DNA of 64,000 nt from an uncultured Clostridium sp. (lineage in GTDB: Bacteria; Bacillota; Clostridia; Clostridiales; Clostridiaceae): the NCBI GenBank assembly GCA_900547475.1, contig URGW01000005.1, positions 69,293 through 133,292 on the forward strand, in the 5' to 3' direction. The notes below the pieces were generated by a model, which saw only the letters and a list, made by a program, of their open reading frames with translations, searched no databases and was not told the origin of the DNA. A program made the position numbers and the translations under genes. Each line of letters begins with the position of its first letter. The stretch's first letter is position 1. Of the stretch, positions 37,549-47,019 are shown piece by piece.

Positions 37549-37592
37549 ATAGTTATAAGATAACCTAAAGAAAATATTAAGAAAGTATTAAG
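37549..37592 (-). promoter_or_regulatory. Four tandem 11-bp repeats, probable response-regulator binding site
   Basis: Minus-strand units CTTAATACTTT, CTTAATATTTT, CTTTAGGTTAT and CTTATAACTAT occupy 37592-37549 without gaps. Eleven-base direct repeats are characteristic of OmpR/PhoB-family binding sites. They lie about 85-130 bases upstream of the ABC operon start, where an activator would overlap the -35 region. Confidence 0.6.
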
Positions 37593-37662
37593 TTTAAAAA
37601 TGTAATATATAAAACTATAAAATTAATTGTATTTAATAAAATCTATTATTTTTTAAAAGAAA

Positions 37663-37767
37663 AAATGGGGCTATCGCATCAAGGATAAATACTACAATAT
37701 ATTGTGTTTATTCTTAATTGTAAAGCAATATACTGTGTATAAAACTTTTGATGCGACAGCCTCATTT
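37663..37767. repeat. 105-bp inverted-repeat element (hairpin or MITE-like)
   Basis: Arms 37663-37682 (AAATGGGGCTATCGCATCAA) and 37748-37767 (inverse complement, 18 of 20 matching) flank 65 bases with no ORF. On the minus strand a T-run follows, so it can terminate the sortase transcript. The GGCTGTCGCAtcAA-like ends also resemble terminal repeats of clostridial insertion sequences. Apart from this, the preceding 11-bp repeats and a promoter region, 37465-37849 shows nothing coding. Confidence 0.6.
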
Positions 37768-37849
37768 CTATATTTATTTATGATTATCTCTCTTCCATAT
37801 TTTCAATGTTTTTTCATTTTATTATGTCAACTTTATATTTTCAATATTT

Positions 37850-38599
37850 TTATTGGACTGGCTTTAATACTGCTGATACTAGAGTTCTTGCGTCATCAAA
37901 CTCATAACTACATGTTACCATTGTTATTAAGCTACTAATTCCCTCTTCATCTACTATATCCTCGGCCTTTATATCTCTATAAAATATTGATTTTTCTTTT
38001 ACACTTTCTATATATCTATTCATTTCATCTTCATTATTAAAATCAAAAATAACTTCTGCCCCATCTGCTGGAACAACATTTACAGCAAATATTTCATATA
38101 CATACTGTATTCCATCCTTAACTAAAAATATTTCTGAATTTTCATTAAAGTAATTTTCATCTTTAAGTTTTACAAGATCAGCAAACATACTTCCATCTGC
38201 CATGTGATGACCAAATATCCATAGATTATTATCATTTTCTATATCATTTCTATAATCAATAAATATACTCCCTGGATAATAATAGTCTCCATTAAAATCT
38301 GCATATAAGTAAAAATCATTATCCTTTCCTTGAAGAACTGGATAATTAATATTTGTTTCATTCATCTTAATCCACATTTTATAATCACTGTTTTTTTCTT
38401 TTAAAGTGTTTTCATTTGCTAAAATTTCTTCATTGACTATTCTTTTTGAATTTATTTCTGATTCCACTACAGACGTGGTAAAAAGTATAACCTCAACTTC
38501 ACTTATTGCTTTCTCACCGTATTTATATAGCTTATATCCACTAAATGCAATTACTCCAATAATCATCATAGTTAGTATTGTTATAGCTAACCTTTTCAT
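37850..38599 (-). CDS. srtB: Class B sortase
   Basis: 249 residues. N-terminal membrane anchor (about 4-24), then a sortase domain with catalytic His131 (WIFGHHM), Cys230 (MVTCSYEF) and Arg238 (DARTLVSAV). The spacing and the SYEFDDAR context fit class B. Sortases attach proteins to peptidoglycan at the outer membrane face. No protein with a sorting signal is encoded nearby, so the substrate is elsewhere. Lies between the response regulator and the ABC operon. Confidence 0.9.
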   Translation of the reverse strand: MKRLAITILTMMIIGVIAFSGYKLYKYGEKAISEVEVILFTTSVVESEINSKRIVNEEILANENTLKEKNSDYKMWIKMNETNINYPVLQGKDNDFYLYADFNGDYYYPGSIFIDYRNDIENDNNLWIFGHHMADGSMFADLVKLKDENYFNENSEIFLVKDGIQYVYEIFAVNVVPADGAEVIFDFNNEDEMNRYIESVKEKSIFYRDIKAEDIVDEEGISSLITMVTCSYEFDDARTLVSAVLKPVQ

Positions 38600-38769
38600 A
38601 TTTCCCCCCTAAACTTCCCTTTTATTGAAAACCCTTTTGTTAAATTTTCCCACAATTTAATTATATACACTTTTTAATATTTTTTAAATAATTTCTTCTA
38701 TACTTTTTAATATAAATATATTATTACCGTAATTTTTATAAGTAAAAAATAATTCTATCATTTTAATTA

Positions 38770-39465
38770 TTAATCCTTAAGCTTAAATCCGATTCCCCAT
38801 ACTGTCTGTATATATTCATTAGTATTATCAACCTTCGAAATCTTAGATCTTAAATTACTTACATGAACATTAACAGTATTATCATCACCCATAAACTCCT
38901 CTTTCCAAACAGACTCAAAAAGATTAGCCCTTGTAAATACCTTATTAGGATTAGTCATTAATAGTTCTAATATATCAAATTCTCTAATAGTTAAATTTAC
39001 TTCATTTCCATCGACATATACCTGTCTGCTATCAATATCTAACTCTAAATTTTTATGAGTTAATTTATTGCTAATACTACTTTTACCAGAAAATTTAGTA
39101 TACCTTCTTAACTGTGCCTCTACCCTAGCTAATACTTCATTAATATCAAAAGGTTTACTTATAAAGTCATCTGCTCCCATTCTAAGCACTGATATTTTAT
39201 CTTCAGCACTAGTTTTAGCCGAAGCAACTATTATTGGCATAACATTCTTTTTCCTTATTTCATTTAATAGCTCCTCTCCAGATACTCCTGGTAACATCAA
39301 ATCTAAAATTATGAGATCATATTCAAATTGTTCTATACACATTTTTGCTTCAGATCCTGAATAAGCTCCTCTAACTTTATATCCATTTTGAATTAAAATT
39401 TTACATAAAAGTCCATTAATATCCCAATCATCCTCAACTACTAATATCTTTTTATTTAAATCCAT
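38770..39465 (-). CDS. OmpR-family response regulator
   Basis: 231 residues. Receiver domain with acidic EDD (11-13), phospho-acceptor D55 (LIILDLMLPG) and the conserved lysine in VASAKTS. C-terminal winged helix with LTIREFDILELLMTNPNKVFTRA and TVNVHVSNLRSKI. It opens the sortase/ABC region; the 11-bp repeats at 37549-37592 are plausible targets. The partner kinase may be the one at 31925-32842. GGAGAGAG site before the start. Confidence 0.92.
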   Translation of the reverse strand: MDLNKKILVVEDDWDINGLLCKILIQNGYKVRGAYSGSEAKMCIEQFEYDLIILDLMLPGVSGEELLNEIRKKNVMPIIVASAKTSAEDKISVLRMGADDFISKPFDINEVLARVEAQLRRYTKFSGKSSISNKLTHKNLELDIDSRQVYVDGNEVNLTIREFDILELLMTNPNKVFTRANLFESVWKEEFMGDDNTVNVHVSNLRSKISKVDNTNEYIQTVWGIGFKLKD

Positions 39466-39533
39466 ATTTATACTCTCTCCTCTACAAAGAACTATATAAA
39501 TTATATCAAACTTTTAGCTGATTACTTTGTAAT

Positions 39534-39573
39534 TATAAAAAAACTGATTCCTATTTTAAAATATAGAAATCAG
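39534..39573 (-). terminator. Terminator of uvrB
   Basis: Stem CTGATTCCTAT (39544-39554) with 39563-39573 (10 of 11 pairs), followed on the minus strand by a T-run. Confidence 0.75.
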
Positions 39574-39743
39574 CTAATTTATTAAATTTGCGCTATAAAA
39601 TCTTGTAATAAATATATATAACAATAATTATACACATTTATCTTTAAAACATTTTCTATTTATTATAGCATATTAACCTTTATTTTAATTATTGTATTTA
39701 TAAATGATATATATTAAAAATTTAAATATAATTCCCCAGGAAA

Positions 39744-41714
39744 TTATTCATCTTTAAGCTTATTAATCATATCCCTAAGTTCAGCAGCTCTTTCAAATTG
39801 AAGATTTTTAGCTGCATCTTTCATTTCTTCTGTGTATTGTTTAATTAACTTCTTCTTATCTTTAGCAGTTAACTCAACAGCATCCTCCATATTATAGTCT
39901 GCAGACTCTTCTGCAACCTTTGTTGCTTCAATTACAGCTCTTATATCCTTAATAATAGTTTTAGGTATAATTCCATGCTCTTCATTATACTTAATTTGAA
40001 TTTCTCTTCTTCTATTAGTTTCATTAATAGATCTATCCATTGATCCAGTCATTTTATCGGCATACATTATAACCTTACTTTCTGAATTTCTTGCTGCTCT
40101 TCCTATTGTTTGAATCATTGAGGTTTCTGAACGTAAGAATCCTTCCTTATCTGCATCTAAAATTGCAACCAATGCAACTTCCGGTATATCTAGACCTTCT
40201 CTTAATAGATTTATTCCTACAAGAACATCAAATTCTCCTAATCTTAAATCTCTTATTATTTCCATTCTTTCAATGGTTTTTATGTCTGAATGCATATATG
40301 TAGTTTTAACTCCCAATTCAGTTAAATACTTAGTTAAGTCTTCTGCCATTCTCTTAGTTAAAGTTGTTACTAAAGTTCTAAATCCTCTTTCTGTTGTTTT
40401 TAATATTTCAGCATAAAGATCATCTATTTGACCTGTTACTGGTCTTATTTCAACTACTGGATCTAATAATCCTGTTGGTCTAATTATTTGTTCTGCTATA
40501 TTAGTTGAATGATCTAATTCATACTGAGCTGGAGTAGCTGATACAAAAACAACTTGATTTACCTTCTTTTCAAACTCAGTAAATTTTAACGGTCTATTAT
40601 CATAAGCACATGGAAGCCTAAATCCATACTCAACTAATGTATCTTTTCTAGATCTATCACCTGCATACATTGCTCTACATTGTGGTAATGTAACATGACT
40701 TTCATCTATAAACATTAAATAATCATCTGGAAAGTAATCTAATAATGTCTTAGGTGGAGTACCTGGTGCTCTTCCATCTAATACTCTTGAATAATTTTCT
40801 ATCCCACTACAATATCCCATTTCTTTAATCATTTCTATATCATAATTAGTTCTTTGTCTTAATCTTTGAGCTTCTAACAACTTATCTTGTGATGTTAATT
40901 CTCTTAATCTATCTTCAAGTTCATCTTCTATTTCTTTTATTGCCTTATCTAAAGTTTCTTGTGATGCAGCAAAGTGAGATGCTGGGAATATAGCAACATG
41001 CTCTCTTTCCCCTAATATCTTTCCTGTTAAAACATCAAACTCTCTTATCCTATCTATTTCATCACCAAAGAATTCAATTCTAATTCCTTTTGTGGAAGAT
41101 GAAGCTGGAATAATATCTAAAGAATCTCCTCTTACTCTAAAAGTACCTCTTGAAAAATCAATATCATTTCTTTCATATTGAATTTCTATAAGTTTCTTTA
41201 TTATCTCATCTCTATCCTTCTCCATGCCTACTCTTAAAGAAATAGTAAGTTTTTTATATTCATCCGGATTACCTAATCCATAAATACAAGAAACTGAAGC
41301 TACTATTATTACATCTCTTCTTTCAAATAGTGCTGATGTAGCAGAGTGTCTTAACTTATCTATTTCATCATTTATAGATGCATCTTTTTCAATAAATGTA
41401 TCAGTTTGAGGAACATATGCCTCTGGTTGATAATAATCATAATAAGAAACAAAATATTCAACTATATTATCCGGGAAAAATTCCTTAAACTCAGAACATA
41501 ATTGTGCTGCTAAAGTTTTGTTATGTGCTAAAACTATAGTTGGCTTTTGCACCTTTTCAATTATATTCGCCATAGTATATGTTTTCCCTGAACCTGTTAC
41601 CCCTAAAAGAGTTTGATATTTCTCATTATTATTTATACCATTTGCTAAACTTTCAATTGCTGCTGGCTGATCTCCTGTTGGTTCAAATTTAGAATGAATC
41701 TTAAATTCTCCCAT
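39744..41714 (-). CDS. uvrB: Excinuclease ABC subunit B
   Basis: 656 residues. Helicase-like damage-verification subunit: Walker A GVTGSGKTYTMA, beta-hairpin YYDYYQPEAYVPQTDT, DESH (MFIDESHVTLP), motif V/VI GINLLREGLDIPEV and QTIGRAARN, and the C-terminal UVR domain (about 615-655) that contacts UvrC. GGAGGTGA start site. Next to the minJ-like gene; uvrA is displaced to 16382. Confidence 0.97.
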   Translation of the reverse strand: MGEFKIHSKFEPTGDQPAAIESLANGINNNEKYQTLLGVTGSGKTYTMANIIEKVQKPTIVLAHNKTLAAQLCSEFKEFFPDNIVEYFVSYYDYYQPEAYVPQTDTFIEKDASINDEIDKLRHSATSALFERRDVIIVASVSCIYGLGNPDEYKKLTISLRVGMEKDRDEIIKKLIEIQYERNDIDFSRGTFRVRGDSLDIIPASSSTKGIRIEFFGDEIDRIREFDVLTGKILGEREHVAIFPASHFAASQETLDKAIKEIEDELEDRLRELTSQDKLLEAQRLRQRTNYDIEMIKEMGYCSGIENYSRVLDGRAPGTPPKTLLDYFPDDYLMFIDESHVTLPQCRAMYAGDRSRKDTLVEYGFRLPCAYDNRPLKFTEFEKKVNQVVFVSATPAQYELDHSTNIAEQIIRPTGLLDPVVEIRPVTGQIDDLYAEILKTTERGFRTLVTTLTKRMAEDLTKYLTELGVKTTYMHSDIKTIERMEIIRDLRLGEFDVLVGINLLREGLDIPEVALVAILDADKEGFLRSETSMIQTIGRAARNSESKVIMYADKMTGSMDRSINETNRRREIQIKYNEEHGIIPKTIIKDIRAVIEATKVAEESADYNMEDAVELTAKDKKKLIKQYTEEMKDAAKNLQFERAAELRDMINKLKDE

Positions 41715-41740
41715 ATACTCACCTCCAAATTATTACTTAT

Positions 41741-41776
41741 TAAGAAAATAGAGACTAACATCTAAGCTAATCTCTA
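41741..41776 (-). terminator. Terminator overlapping the end of the MinJ-like gene
   Basis: 11-bp stem TAGAGACTAAC (41749-41759) with GCTAATCTCTA (41766-41776, G-U pairs allowed), then TATTTTCTT on the minus strand. Confidence 0.65.
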
Positions 41777-43042
41777 CTTTTTATTCTTAAGCTCATTTAT
41801 TATATTTTTTAAATCATCTGGTTTTATTTCAAACATATCTTCTCTTTTAACCATCTTAGGAACTAATAGAAGACCTAACCTTTTATTTCTAGGTTGTATA
41901 ATATATTCTAATACTTGTCCCGAATTATTTTTAACTTTCATTGGAACCTTAAGTATACTATCTCTAGCAGCCTTAAAAATATCTCCTTCTGATTTTATAT
42001 TTTGTCCATTAATTTCTATTATTTTATCTCCACGTTTAATTCCTACTTCATATGCTGGTGAATTAGGTGTAACTTCAAGAACCATTATTCCTTCATCATC
42101 ACTTACATATAAGCATTCACCTTTCTTTTCAACACTATATTCATATCTCATTATCAATTCAAAAGCTAATGGTGTATATATTAGAGCTATTATTTGTCCT
42201 AATATATTAATGCTAGCTAACTGTGCAACTAAAGAAACTGATATACCATATATTAAAATAGCAATACCACACCTTAATGACTTAGTTTTCTTCTCTTGGG
42301 TAAATGTAACATTACTATAACCCATTATTCCATACAAAGGAATACTTGCTATCATTGCAGTAGCTAATAAAGATACTATTGATTTATTATTTATAATAGG
42401 CCACCATGATGCTATATTAGAATAAATTGATTCTTCACCCACTACACTATTTGTAAAAATCATAAGTATTGCAACAGGTATTGGCCAATATCTATTAAAC
42501 GAAAACCCTCCAACTATTTTTTCTTCTTTCTTTGTAAATACAGGTATTGCTCCTCTACTTCCATCAAATATAATTAAAAATCCTTCTAATATGTATATTA
42601 CTCCTACGAAAGTCATCAGTGATAATATATCAGTATTTAAAAACAGTTTCATTTCAGTAATATTACTTATAAACTTTAAAACAATACCTATAGCACCTAA
42701 TATAGCTGTGGAGTATGCATATGATATATATTTCTTTTTATAAAATAAAGATAATATTGATATCATAAATATAAACTCTATTCCAGAGCTTTCACTAAAC
42801 GTGACTCCAAGTATAGATAATATTACACTTCCAATTGCACCTGCTAATATTCCTAATACAACTTGAGATAATGTAAGTTCTAGAGGGGTATTTAACCCCT
42901 CTCCTAATGTCATTTTTTGAATAGAAACTATTCTAACATTTTTAAAATAAAATATTATCCCAAACACTAAAAGCATAACTAAATGCATTGGCTCAATTAT
43001 TGCTGTTGCTACAGACTTTAAACTATGAATTATTAAATCCAT
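41774..43042 (-). CDS. Multi-pass membrane protein with C-terminal PDZ domain (MinJ-like)
   Basis: 422 residues: about eight hydrophobic segments followed by a PDZ domain (about 310-390, VTPNSPAYEVGIKRGDKIIEING). The architecture and position next to ctpA, ftsX and ftsE match Bacillus MinJ (YvjD), the bridge between DivIVA and MinD in division-site placement. The cellular role is inferred from that synteny. It starts 14 bases after ctpA. Confidence 0.82.
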   Translation of the reverse strand: MDLIIHSLKSVATAIIEPMHLVMLLVFGIIFYFKNVRIVSIQKMTLGEGLNTPLELTLSQVVLGILAGAIGSVILSILGVTFSESSGIEFIFMISILSLFYKKKYISYAYSTAILGAIGIVLKFISNITEMKLFLNTDILSLMTFVGVIYILEGFLIIFDGSRGAIPVFTKKEEKIVGGFSFNRYWPIPVAILMIFTNSVVGEESIYSNIASWWPIINNKSIVSLLATAMIASIPLYGIMGYSNVTFTQEKKTKSLRCGIAILIYGISVSLVAQLASINILGQIIALIYTPLAFELIMRYEYSVEKKGECLYVSDDEGIMVLEVTPNSPAYEVGIKRGDKIIEINGQNIKSEGDIFKAARDSILKVPMKVKNNSGQVLEYIIQPRNKRLGLLLVPKMVKREDMFEIKPDDLKNIINELKNKK

Positions 43043-43056
43043 TCTGAGCCTCCTAA

Positions 43057-44322
43057 TTAATTCTTCTCTCTTACTACCTCTAAAGCTTTTTGAAATTGTG
43101 GATCAATACTTCTATCATAATCCATTTCTAATACTTCTTGTGGAATTTCTACAACTACATCTGGCTCTATTCCTGTACCATGAATATTTTCACCATTTGG
43201 TGTATAATACTTAGATGTTGTAACTTTAAGTCCTCCCATATCATTAGGTAAAACCTTAAGTTGTTGCACTATCCCTTTACCAAACGTCGTTGTTCCAATT
43301 ATTGTTGCAGCTTCATGATCTCTTAAAGCCCCAGTTACAACTTCTGAAGCACTAGCACTTCCACCATCAACAAGTACTACTAATGGCATTCCAATAGCAT
43401 CTCCGCCTATTGAATTTGATATTACCTTCTTGTTATACTTGTCAATTGTATAAGTAACTACTTCTCCTTCTGGAATAAAATTAGAAGCTATTTCAACACA
43501 TTCATTTAAGTATCCACCTGGGTTGCCTCTTAAATCTAATATTAGTTTTTTCATTCCTTGTTGTTTTAATTCATTTAATTTTTCACTAAACTTATCACTT
43601 ACTTCTTCATCGCTAAAAGTTGTTATTTGAATATATCCTATTCCATCTTCTAGGATTTCACCTTTTACTGACTCAGTCTTTATTTCCGCTCTTACTATTT
43701 CAACTTCAAATGGCTCATCTACACCTTCACGTTTAATAGTTAAAGTAACTGGAACACCTTCTTCTCCTCTAACTCTAGATACAACTGCTTCTGTATTTAA
43801 ATCTGTAACCTCATAATCATCAACCTTTAATATTATATCTCCAGCTTTTAATCCTGCTTTTTCTGATGGTGATCCTTCAACTGGAGCTATTATAGTTACA
43901 TTATCATCTCTAACTCCTATTTGAGCTCCTATTCCATAGAAACTTCCTTGACTTGATTCCATAAATGTTGTAAATTCCTCTTTATCCATATAAACAGTAT
44001 ATGGATCTCCTATAGCTTCAGCCATACCTTTCATAGCACCTTCTAAAAGTTTCTCATCATCTATCTCTCCATCATACATCGAAAATAACATACTTCGTAG
44101 ATTAAATAGATTAGAATATTTTTCAGTATCTTGAATATCTTCTAAATCGGCAACAGCATTTTCAGGTACTGACCCCATTATAAACCCTTTAATGGCAAGT
44201 GCATTTCCTAGATAAAATACTCCTCCATATGTTATTAATAATACCAATAATAAAATTAAGTATTTAAATACCTTCCCTCCAATTTTTCTAGGCTTTCTCT
44301 CTTCTTCATTAAAATTCTCCAT
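43057..44322 (-). CDS. ctpA: S41-family carboxy-terminal processing protease (CtpA/CtpB)
   Basis: 421 residues. N-terminal membrane anchor (about 19-42), PDZ domain (about 125-200), then the serine protease domain with S324 (GGSASASEVV) and K349 (TTTFGKGIVQ), 25 residues apart as in CtpB. In Bacillus, CtpB cleaves SpoIVFA in sporulation signalling. Located outside the membrane. Operon with the MinJ-like gene; AAAGGAG start site. Confidence 0.93.
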   Translation of the reverse strand: MENFNEEERKPRKIGGKVFKYLILLLVLLITYGGVFYLGNALAIKGFIMGSVPENAVADLEDIQDTEKYSNLFNLRSMLFSMYDGEIDDEKLLEGAMKGMAEAIGDPYTVYMDKEEFTTFMESSQGSFYGIGAQIGVRDDNVTIIAPVEGSPSEKAGLKAGDIILKVDDYEVTDLNTEAVVSRVRGEEGVPVTLTIKREGVDEPFEVEIVRAEIKTESVKGEILEDGIGYIQITTFSDEEVSDKFSEKLNELKQQGMKKLILDLRGNPGGYLNECVEIASNFIPEGEVVTYTIDKYNKKVISNSIGGDAIGMPLVVLVDGGSASASEVVTGALRDHEAATIIGTTTFGKGIVQQLKVLPNDMGGLKVTTSKYYTPNGENIHGTGIEPDVVVEIPQEVLEMDYDRSIDPQFQKALEVVREKN

Positions 44323-44383
44323 AAATACTCCTTTCTTTTTATATAAAATAACTTATATTATTTAAATTTCCCTTTATTTACTT

Positions 44384-44423
44384 AAAACTACAACCCAGAA
44401 CCAAAGTAATGAGTTGTAGTTTT
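44384..44423 (-). terminator. Terminator after ftsX
   Basis: Perfect 11-bp stem AAAACTACAAC (44384-44394) with 44413-44423; modest T-content on the minus strand. Confidence 0.65.
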
Positions 44424-44472
44424 AAAATAATTTCTATATATTTATTTTTACCTATTTAACAAATTCTATATA

Positions 44473-45363
44473 CTAAACAACTAAGAATTTTCTTAATGCA
44501 AATATACTTCCTATTGCTCCAACTACTATACCGCCTCCAACAAAGCAAGCTAATAAAGTTGTTAAAACAAATTGTGGTTGTACTAAGTTTACTATAAACA
44601 TAGATGAAACAATCCATTTAAATACTCCATTATATGTAAAGTACAATATTATACTTGATGCTAATGAACCTACTGCACCGATTATTATCCCCTCAATAAC
44701 AAAAGGCCATCTAATAAACCAGTCTGTTGCACCAACAAACTTCATTATTCCAACTTCTCTTCTTCTTGAATAAACTGTAAGTTTTATTGTATTCATTATT
44801 AAGAATACTGATACACCTATAAATACTGCAAATAATCCTATTCCTACTATTTGAACTACATTAACAAACTTACTTATTGTGTTAATTACATCTTGTTGAT
44901 TTCCTATTCCTTCAACACCAGTCATACTTTCTACTGATTTAGTAACTTCATCAGCATATGAAGGATCTTTTAAGTTAACTATAAATGAACTTGGTAATGG
45001 ATTATTCGTTAAATCATAACCTTCTAATAATCCGGCATTACTTCCTAAGTTTTCTTTTAAATTTAAAAATGCTTCATCTTTAGATTCATATGTAACTTCA
45101 CTAACTTGTTCATTTTCCATCAACTTAAGTTCTATTTCTTTTTGATCAACTAATTTTATGTCTTCATTTAAATATACTTGAATTTGAATTTTAGATGCTA
45201 CATCTTCAATACTTTTATTAAAATTTAATGCTAATAGAGTAAATGTACCAAATACGAAAAAAGTTATTAATACAGTTATCATAGCAGCAACACTGATTGT
45301 CCTATTTCTTTTTATGCTTTTTAAAGCATCTACTATAAAATAATTTAACGTGCTAATTTTCAT
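44473..45363 (-). CDS. ftsX: Cell division protein FtsX
   Basis: 296 residues from the ATG at 45363 (MKISTLNYFIVDALKSIKRN), which overlaps the last codons of ftsE by 11 bases; the longer frame to 45387 overlaps more and starts unnaturally. Four transmembrane segments with a large extracellular loop between TM1 and TM2 (about 45-160). The FtsEX complex activates peptidoglycan hydrolases during division or sporulation. The PcsB/CwlO-like NlpC/P60 protein at 59593 is a possible client. Confidence 0.93.
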   Translation of the reverse strand: MKISTLNYFIVDALKSIKRNRTISVAAMITVLITFFVFGTFTLLALNFNKSIEDVASKIQIQVYLNEDIKLVDQKEIELKLMENEQVSEVTYESKDEAFLNLKENLGSNAGLLEGYDLTNNPLPSSFIVNLKDPSYADEVTKSVESMTGVEGIGNQQDVINTISKFVNVVQIVGIGLFAVFIGVSVFLIMNTIKLTVYSRRREVGIMKFVGATDWFIRWPFVIEGIIIGAVGSLASSIILYFTYNGVFKWIVSSMFIVNLVQPQFVLTTLLACFVGGGIVVGAIGSIFALRKFLVV

Positions 45364-46039
45364 TCTCGTACATCCCCTTTCTATCATCTCTTACAACCAT
45401 TCCCTTATCAATAGCTATAACTCTCTTTTGCATATTATCTACTATATCTTTTGCATGAGTTGCCATTAATATAGTTGTTCCTGCTCTATTTATGTCCTCT
45501 AACAATCCCATTATTTCTTTTGCTGTTTCTGGGTCTAAGTTACCTGTAGGCTCATCAGCTATTAAAACCGATGGATTATTAACTATCGCTCTTGCTAAAG
45601 ATACCCTTTGTTGTTCTCCTCCTGATAACTCATTAGGAAACATTTTATATTTATGAGATAAACCTACTAGAGATAATACCATAGGTACTCTTCTTCTTAT
45701 TTCTCTTTGAGATGCTTCTACTACTCTCATTGCAAATGCAACATTTTCATATACATTTAAAGTAGGTATTAATCTAAAATCTTGAAATACCATTCCGATT
45801 TTTCTTCTGTAATATGGTATCTGCTTTCTAGTTACCTTAGATAATTCTTTATCAGCTACTATAATCTCTCCCATTGTTGGGTCTACTTCTTTTAATAACA
45901 TTTTTATAAAAGTAGACTTACCTGCACCAGATGGCCCAACTAAGAAAACAAAATCTCCTGACTCTATCTTTATATTTACATTTGATAACGCTTTAACATT
46001 GTTATCATATATCTTGGACACGTCCTTAAATTCTATCAT
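45353..46039 (-). CDS. ftsE: Cell division ATP-binding protein FtsE
   Basis: 228 residues from ATG 46039 (MIEFKDVSKIYDN), with AGAGGTG six bases upstream; a GTG three codons earlier is less likely. Walker A GPSGAGKST, signature LSGGEQQRVSLARA, Walker B VLIADEPTGNLDP. Cytosolic ATPase partner of FtsX. The four genes ftsE-ftsX, ctpA and the minJ-like gene keep the Bacillus order. Confidence 0.95.
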   Translation of the reverse strand: MIEFKDVSKIYDNNVKALSNVNIKIESGDFVFLVGPSGAGKSTFIKMLLKEVDPTMGEIIVADKELSKVTRKQIPYYRRKIGMVFQDFRLIPTLNVYENVAFAMRVVEASQREIRRRVPMVLSLVGLSHKYKMFPNELSGGEQQRVSLARAIVNNPSVLIADEPTGNLDPETAKEIMGLLEDINRAGTTILMATHAKDIVDNMQKRVIAIDKGMVVRDDRKGMYENEN

Positions 46040-46156
46040 AAATAACACCTCTTACAACTTTAACTTTAATAACTTTAAAAACTATAAAGCCATTATATCA
46101 TACTAAAAGCTATAATACCAATATTAAAGGGCTATTTACCTCATTTTACTATATTT

Positions 46157-46996
46157 TTATTGAAAATCTGTAAATCCTTTTCCTAATACTTCTGTTGATT
46201 CATTAACAGTTAAAAATGCATCTGGATCTATTTCTTTCACATCTTTTTTTAAGGCTATGAACTCACTTGAACTTAATACTGTGTATATTATTTTTACATC
46301 ACTTCCAGTATATCCACCATTTCCATTAAGTACTGTACACCCTCTATCAATTTTTTTAATTATGTGATTAACTATTGCTTTCTCTTTTGATGTTATTATA
46401 AATACTTGCTTACAGCTATTAAATCCATCTATAAATTTATCTATAACTAAACCTATTAAAATAACACTAAAGAATCCAAATAATCCTTTGTCTACACCAA
46501 ATACACTAATTGCTAATATACAAACAGATGAATCTGTAAGTAATACTGATATTCCTATTCCAATTGGAGTAAATTTACTAATAATTGCAGCTATAATACT
46601 AGTTCCTCCCGTAGACGCACCTTGATGAAAAACAATAGCTGCTCCCATTCCTAAAATTATTGATCCAAAAAAACTAGCTAAAAACATATTTTCAGTTAAA
46701 ACTCCTGGCGTAAAAAACTTTTCAATTATCCACATAAATACTGAAAGCATTATTGTTGCATAAATACTTTTTGCTCCAAATGATTTTCCTAAAACAAGAA
46801 ATGCCAATATAAAAAGGAAAACATTAAGAACCAATACAACTATACTAGTATCTAAGCCTATTAATTTATTTATTACTAATCCTATACCAGATACTCCCCC
46901 TGCAGCTATATCTGCTGGAAAGAAAAAATACTCTAATGCTATTGCTGTTAATGCTATTCCTATTGTTGTTAATAAATATTCTTTAATCTTTTGCAT
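46157..46996 (-). CDS. YitT-family membrane protein (first paralogue)
   Basis: 279 residues. Five to six hydrophobic segments (YitT membrane domain) and a C-terminal DUF2179 domain (about 205-275, with CTVLNGNGGYTGSDVKIIYTV). Function unknown; some members affect metal or amino-acid phenotypes in Bacillus. Adjacent to and about 40-50 percent similar by eye to the next gene, so a tandem duplication. Confidence 0.88.
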   Translation of the reverse strand: MQKIKEYLLTTIGIALTAIALEYFFFPADIAAGGVSGIGLVINKLIGLDTSIVVLVLNVFLFILAFLVLGKSFGAKSIYATIMLSVFMWIIEKFFTPGVLTENMFLASFFGSIILGMGAAIVFHQGASTGGTSIIAAIISKFTPIGIGISVLLTDSSVCILAISVFGVDKGLFGFFSVILIGLVIDKFIDGFNSCKQVFIITSKEKAIVNHIIKKIDRGCTVLNGNGGYTGSDVKIIYTVLSSSEFIALKKDVKEIDPDAFLTVNESTEVLGKGFTDFQ

Positions 46997-47019
46997 AATT
47001 ATCTCCTATCTTTCATTTT

